From assembly GCA_036489905.1 (NCBI GenBank), contig DASXEX010000016.1:1-6157 (forward strand): a DNA stretch of 6,157 nucleotides, written 5' to 3'. Shown in pieces: positions 1 to 5,090 of this stretch; the first letter of the stretch is position 1; the number at the start of each line of letters is the position of its first letter. Position numbers and translations under genes: made by a program. The notes beneath the pieces are model-generated. The model had not been told where the DNA came from. It ran no database searches and saw nothing but the letters and a program-made list of their open reading frames with translations. The stretch comes from JAICLK01 sp036489905. GTDB taxonomy: Bacteria; Patescibacteriota; Saccharimonadia; Saccharimonadales; UBA4665.

Positions 1-58
1 GGGCCAAGGCTTCGAGCTGAGAACGTTCGTCAGGATCAATGGCGAGTGAGCTTGGCAT
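1..58 (-). CDS. N-terminal fragment of an unidentified protein leaving the window
   Basis: Reading the minus strand from an ATG at 58 down to base 1 gives an open frame of 19 codons (MPSSLAIDPDERSQLEALA), which continues beyond the window. The acidic and helical composition (DPDERSQLEALA) is protein-like. An extended -10 box (TGCTAAAAT on the minus strand, 98 to 90) lies about 25 nt before the likely transcript start. No Shine-Dalgarno sequence is visible before the ATG. The gene would be divergent from the patatin gene. An alternative minus-strand ATG at 101 in another frame is also open, but it begins upstream of the promoter box and is less protein-like. The family cannot be recognised from 19 residues. 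Confidence 0.5.
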   Translation of the reverse strand, partial: MPSSLAIDPDERSQLEALA

Positions 59-89
59 GGTGGTTTTTGTTTTAAAGGTTGGCTTAGGA

Positions 90-98
90 ATTTTAGCA
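90..98 (-). promoter_or_regulatory. Extended -10 promoter for the divergent minus-strand gene
   Basis: The minus strand reads TGCTAAAAT here, a TGn extension plus a five-of-six match to TATAAT. The predicted start is near base 83, leaving a leader of roughly 25 nt before the ATG at 58. No convincing -35 box is seen, which is usual for extended -10 promoters. Confidence 0.4.
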
Positions 99-125
99 TG
101 AAGCGGCAGGTGACGAAAAGCTATT

Positions 126-131
126 TATGAT
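126..131 (+). promoter_or_regulatory. -10 box of the patatin gene, near-leaderless
   Basis: TATGAT is a five-of-six match to TATAAT and ends 8 nt before the ATG at 140, so transcription should start at 138-140. No good -35 hexamer lies 16-18 bp upstream (103-108 reads GCGGCA), so this is weaker than the other promoters in the window. Confidence 0.35.
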
Positions 132-139
132 TGGTATAT

Positions 140-1078
140 ATGGCGAGGCTTGGAGAGCAGATTATAGCCGCAGGCGCCGGTCACCAGCTGGTCGATCGGT
201 TGCGCGAAAAAAAGCGGCTGCTGGCGGCCGGCGACCCGGCGCACGAGCGTATTAGAACCGCGTTGATTATTGGCGGCGGCGGTATGCGCGGCGTTTATTC
301 GACCGGCATAACGGCGGCATTGGAAGCGTTTGGCTTTGGTGACGTTTTTGACGACGCCATCGGCATATCGGCCGGAGCCTGCGCGGTCGCCTATTTTCTG
401 GCCGGACAGGCGGCGGTCGGCCCGTCCGTCTATTATGAAGATTTGCCGAACAAACAATTCATTAACGTTTTACGTCCCAAAAATATTATGGACATTGGCT
501 TTTTGGAGCATGTTTTTCGCGAGGTCAAGCCGCTCGACCAGGCCGCGATACGAGAATCCCGCACGCGCATGCACGTCGGCATGACCGAAGTCGCAACCGG
601 AAAAGGCGTCTACCTAAACCTATCGGAATATCCGCAGCTCGATGTCGTGTCGGCAATCATCACTTCGTCCGCGCTCCCCGTAATTGTCAAACAGCAGGCC
701 GCTATAAACGGCACATTGTATGCGGACGGGACGAGTGGTTGCACGACGCCAATAGACTTCGCGATAAAGACGCTCGGCGCAACCGACACTTTGGTTGTCA
801 TGAATTATCCCTTCAGCCGCGAAAAATTACCGGCGTCCGAACATCTGCTGGACCGGATTATCTTGCGCAAATTTTCAAAAGATTTTCGAACCGCGCATAT
901 TGCCAGGCTGAAAAATCATGGCTTTGCGTCGGGCAAGCAGTACGCAGACGACATAAACATCGGCGTTTTGTGTCCGGAGAAACAATTCGTAAGCCCGCTG
1001 TCTAAAAACGCCAAAGCGCTGAAAGCCTTGGCGGCGTACGCGCAAAACCAAGCCAGCGCCATATTCGGTGATGCTTAG
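140..1078 (+). CDS. Patatin-like phospholipase (YjjU-like)
   Basis: Predicted 312-residue serine lipid hydrolase of the patatin superfamily, expected to cut acyl chains from phospholipids with a Ser-Asp dyad. The Gly-rich oxyanion loop GGGGMRG is at residues 45-51, the nucleophile elbow GISAG at 75-79 (Ser77), and the dyad Asp at YADGT (Asp196). The run LRPKNIMDIGFLEHVF (111-126) and the SSALP segment (176-180) resemble E. coli YjjU from memory of that family. No signal peptide or transmembrane helix is visible, so it is probably cytoplasmic or membrane-associated. ATG at 140 is chosen over an in-frame TTG at 131 because TTG overlaps the -10 box. The DG motif is followed by Thr rather than the usual Gly or Ala. 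The physiological substrate is not known; lipid remodelling is an inference. Confidence 0.88.
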   Translation: MARLGEQIIAAGAGHQLVDRLREKKRLLAAGDPAHERIRTALIIGGGGMRGVYSTGITAALEAFGFGDVFDDAIGISAGACAVAYFLAGQAAVGPSVYYEDLPNKQFINVLRPKNIMDIGFLEHVFREVKPLDQAAIRESRTRMHVGMTEVATGKGVYLNLSEYPQLDVVSAIITSSALPVIVKQQAAINGTLYADGTSGCTTPIDFAIKTLGATDTLVVMNYPFSREKLPASEHLLDRIILRKFSKDFRTAHIARLKNHGFASGKQYADDINIGVLCPEKQFVSPLSKNAKALKALAAYAQNQASAIFGDA

Positions 1079-1113
1079 GCTGAAAATTCTCGTCAGCAAA
1101 GGCAGTACGTCGG

Positions 1114-1168
1114 CAGCACCAAAGTCCGCGTGCTGAAATAGTTTGCAATGGCGGCTCGCGAGCTTTTT
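1114..1168 (+). terminator. Possible weak terminator region after the patatin gene
   Basis: The 128-base gap after the patatin stop contains a six-bp stem CAGCAC (1114-1119) / GTGCTG (1130-1135) without a T run. It also contains the palindrome GCTCGCGAGC (1154-1163) directly followed by five T. Flanking TGCAA (1144-1148) and TTGCA (1172-1176) could lengthen the second structure into an imperfect hairpin. The perfect palindrome leaves too small a loop to form all its pairs, so termination strength is doubtful. Confidence 0.25.
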
Positions 1169-1171
1169 CCT

Positions 1172-1200
1172 TTGCATCCAGCAATCATTAAGTTTATGCT
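1172..1200 (+). promoter_or_regulatory. Sigma70-like promoter of the prepilin-like gene, leaderless
   Basis: TTGCAT (1172-1177), a 17-bp spacer and TATGCT (1195-1200) precede the ATG at 1207 by exactly the distance expected between a -10 box and +1. The transcript would therefore begin on the A of the start codon. There is no Shine-Dalgarno sequence. A short inverted repeat TTAAG (1188-1192) / CTTAA (1199-1203) overlaps the -10 box and could bind a regulator. Confidence 0.55.
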
Positions 1201-1206
1201 TAAAAT

Positions 1207-1755
1207 ATGAACAAACTATCAAAGAACCAAAAAGGTTTCGGCGCAGTTGAGACCTTGCTAGTACTTATCATTATCATTCTAATCGGTGCAGTGGGGTGGT
1301 TGGTGTATAAAGACCATCACAAGACTACGCCGCCGGCTAAAGCCAGCACGTCGGCTAACACAAATACGCCACCAGCTCAGCCAGCCAAGGTAAGCACATC
1401 TGCAGCTACGCAGCTGCTCACTAATTTTTATACTAAGTACAAAGCATGCAATGCCGATCAGACCTGCACGGCCAATCTTGTCAAACAATATGGTACCGCA
1501 AACCTGCTTTCGTATTACAAGCCCGCAACCGGCTCGTATGCGGAAGACCCAATGCTGTGTGCCCAGACTTTGCCGGATAGCATCAGTGTGTCGGGCGTGA
1601 CAACCACGTCGACCAGCGCTGCGGGAACGGTCACGGAGAGTTTTGCCAGTAATTCGGTAGCAATTAAATTCACTGCGGCCAAGCAATCGGGTAGCTTAAA
1701 AATCGATACCGTCACTTGCGATCCGCCCGCCCGAGCTACAACGACCCCTAATTAA
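1207..1755 (+). CDS. Prepilin-like single-pass surface protein
   Basis: 182-residue protein with a classic type IV prepilin N-terminus: a ten-residue positively charged leader ending KG, followed by FGAVE. Prepilin peptidase would cut between Gly10 and Phe11, leaving Glu15 as the conserved mature Glu5. A hydrophobic helix follows (about 16-34). Next is a Thr/Ser/Pro/Ala-rich linker (39-66), then a small C-terminal domain with four Cys (81, 87, 118, 171), consistent with two disulphides outside the membrane. Similar short proteins with this N-terminus are common in Saccharibacteria, which use type IV pili for motility and host contact; that is family knowledge. No pilus assembly gene is nearby, so it may be a minor pilin or merely a protein anchored this way. 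The C-terminal domain is not recognised. Start chosen for the leader and the adjacent promoter. Confidence 0.8.
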   Translation: MNKLSKNQKGFGAVETLLVLIIIILIGAVGWLVYKDHHKTTPPAKASTSANTNTPPAQPAKVSTSAATQLLTNFYTKYKACNADQTCTANLVKQYGTANLLSYYKPATGSYAEDPMLCAQTLPDSISVSGVTTTSTSAAGTVTESFASNSVAIKFTAAKQSGSLKIDTVTCDPPARATTTPN

Positions 1756-1826
1756 TACGGCCCCGGTATACGTTTGTTGCCAATGCTGCGTATGGGGAAA
1801 AGCGGGTTTTGCTGCGATTTTTCAGC

Positions 1827-1855
1827 TTGACGCAAGCGGACGGCGTATCTATAGT
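1827..1855 (+). promoter_or_regulatory. Strong sigma70-like promoter of the vapBC operon
   Basis: TTGACG (1827-1832), a 17-bp spacer and TATAGT (1850-1855) are each five of six matches to consensus at ideal spacing, the best promoter in the window. The predicted start is 1862-1863, coinciding with the ATG at 1863, so the mRNA is expected to be leaderless. Confidence 0.75.
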
Positions 1856-1874
1856 AGTTACCATGAGTAACTAC
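1854..1874. promoter_or_regulatory. Palindromic operator over the vapB start codon
   Basis: GTAGTTAC (1854-1861) and GTAACTAC (1867-1874) are perfect 8-bp inverted arms separated by five bases (CATGA) that include the ATG. The left arm overlaps the end of the -10 box. Antitoxins of the AbrB type commonly repress their own operon by binding such a site, so this is the likely VapB/VapBC binding site. Confidence 0.65.
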
Positions 1875-2144
1875 ACAGTCACCGTCATTAAAACCGGCAA
1901 CTCGTATGCACTTCGTGTTCCCAAAAAATATGTCGAGGATGCGCATTTGAAGCTTGGTGACAAGGTGGGTATTCCACTGGCACAGAAGTACAAGAAGCAA
2001 GATCATGCCAAGATACAGCAAATAATTAAAGACCTACAAGCCGCGACGGCCGCTGCCGCTCCAAGAGGATTAGCAGGCATTAAAGATCCGGTAGCCTGGC
2101 AGCGCGAAATTCGCAAAGACCGTCCTCTTCCAGGCAGAGAGTAG
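1863..2144 (+). CDS. vapB: AbrB/MazE-type antitoxin of a VapBC module
   Basis: 93-residue antitoxin. Residues 1-45 form a SpoVT-AbrB swapped-hairpin DNA-binding domain (YTVTVIKTGNSYALRVPKKY then LKLGDKV), the pattern of MazE/AbrB/VapB proteins. The C-terminal half is charged and probably flexible, with an Ala run (residues 60-66). It ends in a tail around DPVAWQREIRKDRPLPGRE that by family analogy wraps around and blocks the toxin's active site. The ATG at 1863 is chosen over an upstream in-frame start because it follows a consensus promoter and begins exactly at the conserved domain. The toxin gene starts three bases after the stop. Expression is expected to be autorepressed through the palindrome over the start codon. 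Confidence 0.87.
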   Translation: MSNYTVTVIKTGNSYALRVPKKYVEDAHLKLGDKVGIPLAQKYKKQDHAKIQQIIKDLQAATAAAAPRGLAGIKDPVAWQREIRKDRPLPGRE

Positions 2145-2147
2145 TTC

Positions 2148-2513
2148 ATGATACTGCTCGACACGAACATCTGTATTTATCTGGCAAATCAGACGTTATC
2201 CGGAGACGCTTTGGGCGACGAAGACATTGCTTACGCAAGTGTGACGCGTATTGAGGCGCTAGGTTTTCACTCCTTAAGCGTCGGCGAAGAGCACCAGCTT
2301 ATCCGGCTTTTTAACGCTTCAATGCAATACGACCTTTCGGAGACAGTGATTGTTCGCGCTATCGCGATCCGGCAGATAAAGCGTATGGGGCTGGGCGACG
2401 CGATCATCGCCGCCATGGCGTTGGAATATGATTGCGAACTCTGGACGGCGAACACGGCCGACTTTGAGCACATTCAAGAACTGAAGCTCGTAAATCCGCT
2501 GAAACGTTCGTAG
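2148..2513 (+). CDS. vapC: PIN-domain toxin ribonuclease VapC
   Basis: 121-residue PIN-domain protein, the full usual length of a VapC toxin. The acidic metal-binding residues are all present: Asp5 in MILLDTN, Glu36 in SVTRIEALGF, Asp84 in GLGDAIIAA, and Asp105 in TANTADF. VapC toxins are Mg-dependent endoribonucleases that cut specific tRNAs or rRNA when the antitoxin is degraded; the target here cannot be told from sequence. Only three bases separate it from the antitoxin stop, so the two are co-transcribed and probably translationally coupled. A weak purine stretch (GGCAGAGAG) precedes the start. All key residues are intact, so the toxin is predicted active. Confidence 0.9.
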   Translation: MILLDTNICIYLANQTLSGDALGDEDIAYASVTRIEALGFHSLSVGEEHQLIRLFNASMQYDLSETVIVRAIAIRQIKRMGLGDAIIAAMALEYDCELWTANTADFEHIQELKLVNPLKRS

Positions 2514-2531
2514 GCAGTTTCGGGGTTGAGG

Positions 2532-2560
2532 TGGAAAGCGAAGTATGAGGGGTATAGAAT
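2532..2560 (+). promoter_or_regulatory. Promoter of the cupin gene, leaderless
   Basis: TGGAAA (2532-2537), a 17-bp spacer and TAGAAT (2555-2560) end 6 nt before the ATG at 2567, putting +1 on the start codon. The -35 match is four of six and the -10 match five of six. No Shine-Dalgarno sequence precedes the ATG. Confidence 0.45.
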
Positions 2561-2566
2561 AAGTCT

Positions 2567-2911
2567 ATGAAGATTTCCAGAAAGGATGTGCCCACCCGAA
2601 ACGTGGACGCCGCGCTGGACATAGCACCACTATTTGATGGCACAGATTTTAAGTTCGATGTCGCGCTCGGCAAGCTTCAAGGCAGTCACCCGACTAGGGC
2701 CAATCACGTCAGCGACCGTGTTTATTTTATACTGAGCGGCGCTTTTACTGTTAGGGTCGGTCAAAAAACATACGAAGCGCAAACGCACGACACCTTCGTC
2801 ATCCCGGCCGGCGTGCCGCATGGCATCAGTGGCAAAGGCGAGTTTTTGATTGTTACTGCGCCGCCCTTCGCGCCGGAAAATGAGGAAGAAATCAGCGGCC
2901 GCCAAGTTTGA
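2567..2911 (+). CDS. Small single-domain cupin protein
   Basis: 114-residue protein with the cupin beta-barrel pattern. The region corresponding to motif 1 runs from Gly39 to Gly58, with RVYFILSG at 51-58. Motif 2 is DTFVIPAGVPHG (75-86), including the conserved PxGxPH and His85. Of the four usual metal ligands, motif 1 keeps only His47: the first His position is Ala45 and the Glu position is Arg51. Metal binding is therefore weakened or different from classical cupins. Small cupins act as isomerases, dioxygenases or sugar-binding proteins, and no specific activity can be assigned. It has its own promoter and stands alone between vapC and pgk. The stop codon lies in the first arm of an inverted repeat that continues toward pgk. 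Confidence 0.8.
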   Translation: MKISRKDVPTRNVDAALDIAPLFDGTDFKFDVALGKLQGSHPTRANHVSDRVYFILSGAFTVRVGQKTYEAQTHDTFVIPAGVPHGISGKGEFLIVTAPPFAPENEEEISGRQV

Positions 2912-2948
2912 GCTCGTAATTCTCAATACAAACTTGCCCCAAGTTTTT
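2903..2948 (+). terminator. Three-arm inverted repeat: cupin terminator and possible pgk operator
   Basis: CAAGTTTG (2903-2910, overlapping the cupin stop) is a perfect reverse complement of CAAACTTG (2929-2936). The second arm also pairs with CAAGTTT (2940-2946), giving AAACTTG-CCC-CAAGTTT followed by two more T. The second hairpin looks like an intrinsic terminator for the cupin transcript. The two pairings are mutually exclusive. The compact palindrome also covers the -35 box of pgk, so at the DNA level it could be an operator. Confidence 0.5.
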
Positions 2949-2963
2949 CGCTTGTGGTTTAAT
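2934..2963 (+). promoter_or_regulatory. Promoter of pgk
   Basis: TTGCCC (2934-2939), an 18-bp spacer and TTTAAT (2958-2963, five of six) predict a start near 2970. This leaves a leader of about 16 nt carrying the purine-rich sequence AAGGGG (2976-2981) just before the ATG at 2986. Unlike neighbouring promoters, it gives a leadered, Shine-Dalgarno-bearing mRNA. Confidence 0.55.
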
Positions 2964-2985
2964 AGGGTTAGAAATAAGGGGTGGG

Positions 2986-4278
2986 ATGTTTACGAAAAAG
3001 ACCGTTCGGGATGTGGATTTGCGGGGGAAGCGAGTTCTATTGCGTGCGGATTATAATGTGCCGCTCGATGACAAGGGCAATATCACCGACGATTATCGGA
3101 TTAAGCAGTCGCTGCCGACGGTCAAGTATTTGTTGGAACAGGACGCGAGACTGATTATTTGCTCGCATCTTGGGCGGCCGCAAGGCAAGGTGGTTAATTC
3201 TCTGAGTTTGTTTCCGGTTGCGAAGCGGCTCAAAGAACTTTTGGGCAAAGATGTCGAGTTCGTGCCGGATTGTGTGGGCGAGCGCGTAGCCAAAGCTGCC
3301 GAAGGTTTGAGCGAACGCCAAGTTCTGCTGCTGGAAAATGTCCGATTTCATCCCGAAGAAGAAGCCAACGACGAGGCTTTTGCCAAGCAGCTGGCGAGTT
3401 TGGCTGATATTTTTGTGCAAGACGCATTTGGTGTCGTGCATCATCCAGCTGTGTCGGTTTCGGAATTGCCGAAATACATGCCTGGCGTGGCTGGGCTGCT
3501 GCTCGAAAAAGAAGTCGACACGATTACGAATGTGATGGAAAATCCGGCGCGGCCGTTGATGGCGGTAATCGGCGGCGCGAAGATTGCTGACAAAATCGAC
3601 GTGCTACATAAATTCATCGACATTGCGGATTTCGTGGTCGTCGGCGGCGCAATGGCGGATACGTTTTTGCTGGCCGAGGGCGTGCACATCGGTGCAAGCA
3701 AGGCGGACAAAGATGATGTGCCAGTAGCCAAAGATATTCTTGAAAAAGCGCGGGCAAAGGCCAAAAACCAAAACTTTATTTTCTACCTGCCGCAAGACGG
3801 CGTGGTGGCGAGCAAGCTTGATAAAGTCGCGCCGACGCGCATCGTCGACTGGAGTGCGCATATTATCGCCGACATCGAAAATTATCCAAAGCGTCCCCCC
3901 TTACTGGCGAGCCGCATCGGCGAGCACGAAATGATTTTGGACATCGGCCCGTTTTCCGCATCATTCATTGCCGGCAGCATGCAATTCGCGAACACGGTCG
4001 TGTGGAACGGCACGATGGGCGTGACCGAAACAGCCGGTTTGCAAGGCCCGATTGGGCCGTACGCGCACGGCACCGACTTGCTCATGGAGGCCATGACCGG
4101 CCAGTTCGGCCATCGTCCGTTCAGCCTCGTTGGTGGCGGCGACACCGCGGCGTATATAGAGGAACGAAAACTTGTCAGCGCCTTCAACCACGTTTCGACC
4201 GGCGGCGGCGCCAGCCTGGAACTCATGGCCGGCCGCAAACTCCCCGGCGTCGAAGCGCTAATGAATAAAGATGGCTAG
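2986..4278 (+). CDS. pgk: Phosphoglycerate kinase
   Basis: Cytoplasmic glycolytic enzyme that transfers phosphate from 1,3-bisphosphoglycerate to ADP, making ATP and 3-phosphoglycerate. The 430 residues exceed the usual 390-400. N-domain substrate motifs are RADYNVP (20-26), Arg38, SHLGRPQGK (60-68) and LLENVRFHPEEEAND (115-129, Arg120). C-domain nucleotide motifs are GGAKIADK (196-203), VVWNGTMGVTE (338-348), GGGDTAA (383-389) and STGGGASLE (404-412). Two oddities: DAFGTAHRAH of typical PGKs reads DAFGVVHHPA (146-155), replacing a substrate-contacting Arg by His153, and WNGPMG reads WNGTMG. Extra residues lie around 350-361. The start follows a promoter and a purine-rich ribosome site, although AAGGGG is only four bases from the ATG. 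tpiA follows after 23 bases. Confidence 0.96.
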   Translation: MFTKKTVRDVDLRGKRVLLRADYNVPLDDKGNITDDYRIKQSLPTVKYLLEQDARLIICSHLGRPQGKVVNSLSLFPVAKRLKELLGKDVEFVPDCVGERVAKAAEGLSERQVLLLENVRFHPEEEANDEAFAKQLASLADIFVQDAFGVVHHPAVSVSELPKYMPGVAGLLLEKEVDTITNVMENPARPLMAVIGGAKIADKIDVLHKFIDIADFVVVGGAMADTFLLAEGVHIGASKADKDDVPVAKDILEKARAKAKNQNFIFYLPQDGVVASKLDKVAPTRIVDWSAHIIADIENYPKRPPLLASRIGEHEMILDIGPFSASFIAGSMQFANTVVWNGTMGVTETAGLQGPIGPYAHGTDLLMEAMTGQFGHRPFSLVGGGDTAAYIEERKLVSAFNHVSTGGGASLELMAGRKLPGVEALMNKDG

Positions 4279-4280
4279 GG

Positions 4281-4289
4281 TGCTACAAT
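4281..4289 (+). promoter_or_regulatory. Extended -10 promoter inside the pgk-tpiA gap
   Basis: TGCTACAAT combines a TGn extension with a five-of-six -10 box. The predicted start at about 4296 leaves only around six nucleotides before the tpiA ATG at 4302. This gives tpiA a second, almost leaderless transcript besides read-through from pgk. Confidence 0.5.
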
Positions 4290-4301
4290 AAGCTTGAAAT
4301 T

Positions 4302-5090
4302 ATGCGTAGAATAATGATTGCCGGTAACTGGAAGATGCACTTGAACGTGCAGCAGTCGAGTTTGCTTGTGCACCGGCTGAACGAGCGCATCAAAGTCCAC
4401 CGCGATATCGAAGTCGTGCTGGCGCCGAGCATGTTGAGTTTGCAGCCGCTCAGTTTGCAGATCGACCGGCGCAAATTTAGGCTAGCGGCACAGAACGCGT
4501 ACTTCAAAGACGAGGGTGCGTTCACCGGCGAAGTTTCATGCACCATGCTGCGTGACCTGGTGCATTACGTTATTGTCGGCCATTCCGAGCGGCGAATTTA
4601 TTTCAATGAAACACTCGAAACAGTGCGCGACAAAGTGGCTGCGGCATTTCGCAACGGCATCACACCCATTCTGTGCATCGGTGAAAACAAGGAAGAGCGA
4701 AAAGACGGCATGACCCGCCAAGTGCTGCACGATCAGATCGTGACAGCCCTTTACAACCTGACGGCTGAAGAAGTCGCGGATATTGTCATCGCCTATGAGC
4801 CGGTGTGGGCGATTAGTACCTTTGGCGGTGAGCTGGCTAAGCCGTCGCAGGTAAAGGAAGCGATTAAGTTCGTTCGGCATCAGGTTGCTGAGCTTTATGG
4901 CAAGCAAGTAGCCGATGAAGTACGCGTAATATACGGTGGCAGTGTGGATGATCAGACCGCGCGTGGCTATTTAGAGGTTGAGGGCTGCGACGGAGCTTTA
5001 CCTGGTAGCGCGAGCATCAACTACGTTAAATTCACCGGCATCGTTGACGCCACCTACCGCATGCTGCACGATTTAGGAGAAAAGTCGTGA
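4302..5090 (+). CDS. tpiA: Triose-phosphate isomerase
   Basis: 262-residue TIM-barrel enzyme interconverting glyceraldehyde-3-phosphate and dihydroxyacetone phosphate in the cytoplasm. Catalytic residues are in place: Asn9 and Lys11 in AGNWKM, His94 in IVGHSERR, and Glu166 in AYEPVWA. YGGSV (211-215) and GEVSC (76-80) are also family hallmarks. Two phosphate-gripping loops are altered. The lid loop 6, normally AIGTGKTAT-P, reads AISTFGGELAKP (170-181) and is about two residues longer. Loop 8, normally LVGGAS, reads LPGSAS (233-238). The stop overlaps the GTG of a 56-codon ORF by four bases (GTGA), and the last codons contain its AGGAG ribosome site. The start at 4302 gives the usual N-terminus and sits just after a promoter. 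Confidence 0.96.
   Translation: MRRIMIAGNWKMHLNVQQSSLLVHRLNERIKVHRDIEVVLAPSMLSLQPLSLQIDRRKFRLAAQNAYFKDEGAFTGEVSCTMLRDLVHYVIVGHSERRIYFNETLETVRDKVAAAFRNGITPILCIGENKEERKDGMTRQVLHDQIVTALYNLTAEEVADIVIAYEPVWAISTFGGELAKPSQVKEAIKFVRHQVAELYGKQVADEVRVIYGGSVDDQTARGYLEVEGCDGALPGSASINYVKFTGIVDATYRMLHDLGEKS

Noticed and set aside
131..139. TTG at 131 as an alternative start of the patatin gene.
   Set aside because: It overlaps the predicted -10 box and adds only three residues; the ATG at 140 follows at leaderless distance.
1809..1862. Upstream in-frame start extending VapB by 18 residues.
   Set aside because: It would lie upstream of and through the consensus promoter, and the AbrB domain begins directly at the ATG at 1863.
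3882..4238. Long antisense open frames opposite pgk, and others opposite the patatin and pilin-like genes.
   Set aside because: They are mirror frames of well-supported genes, without ribosome sites, promoters or family resemblance.
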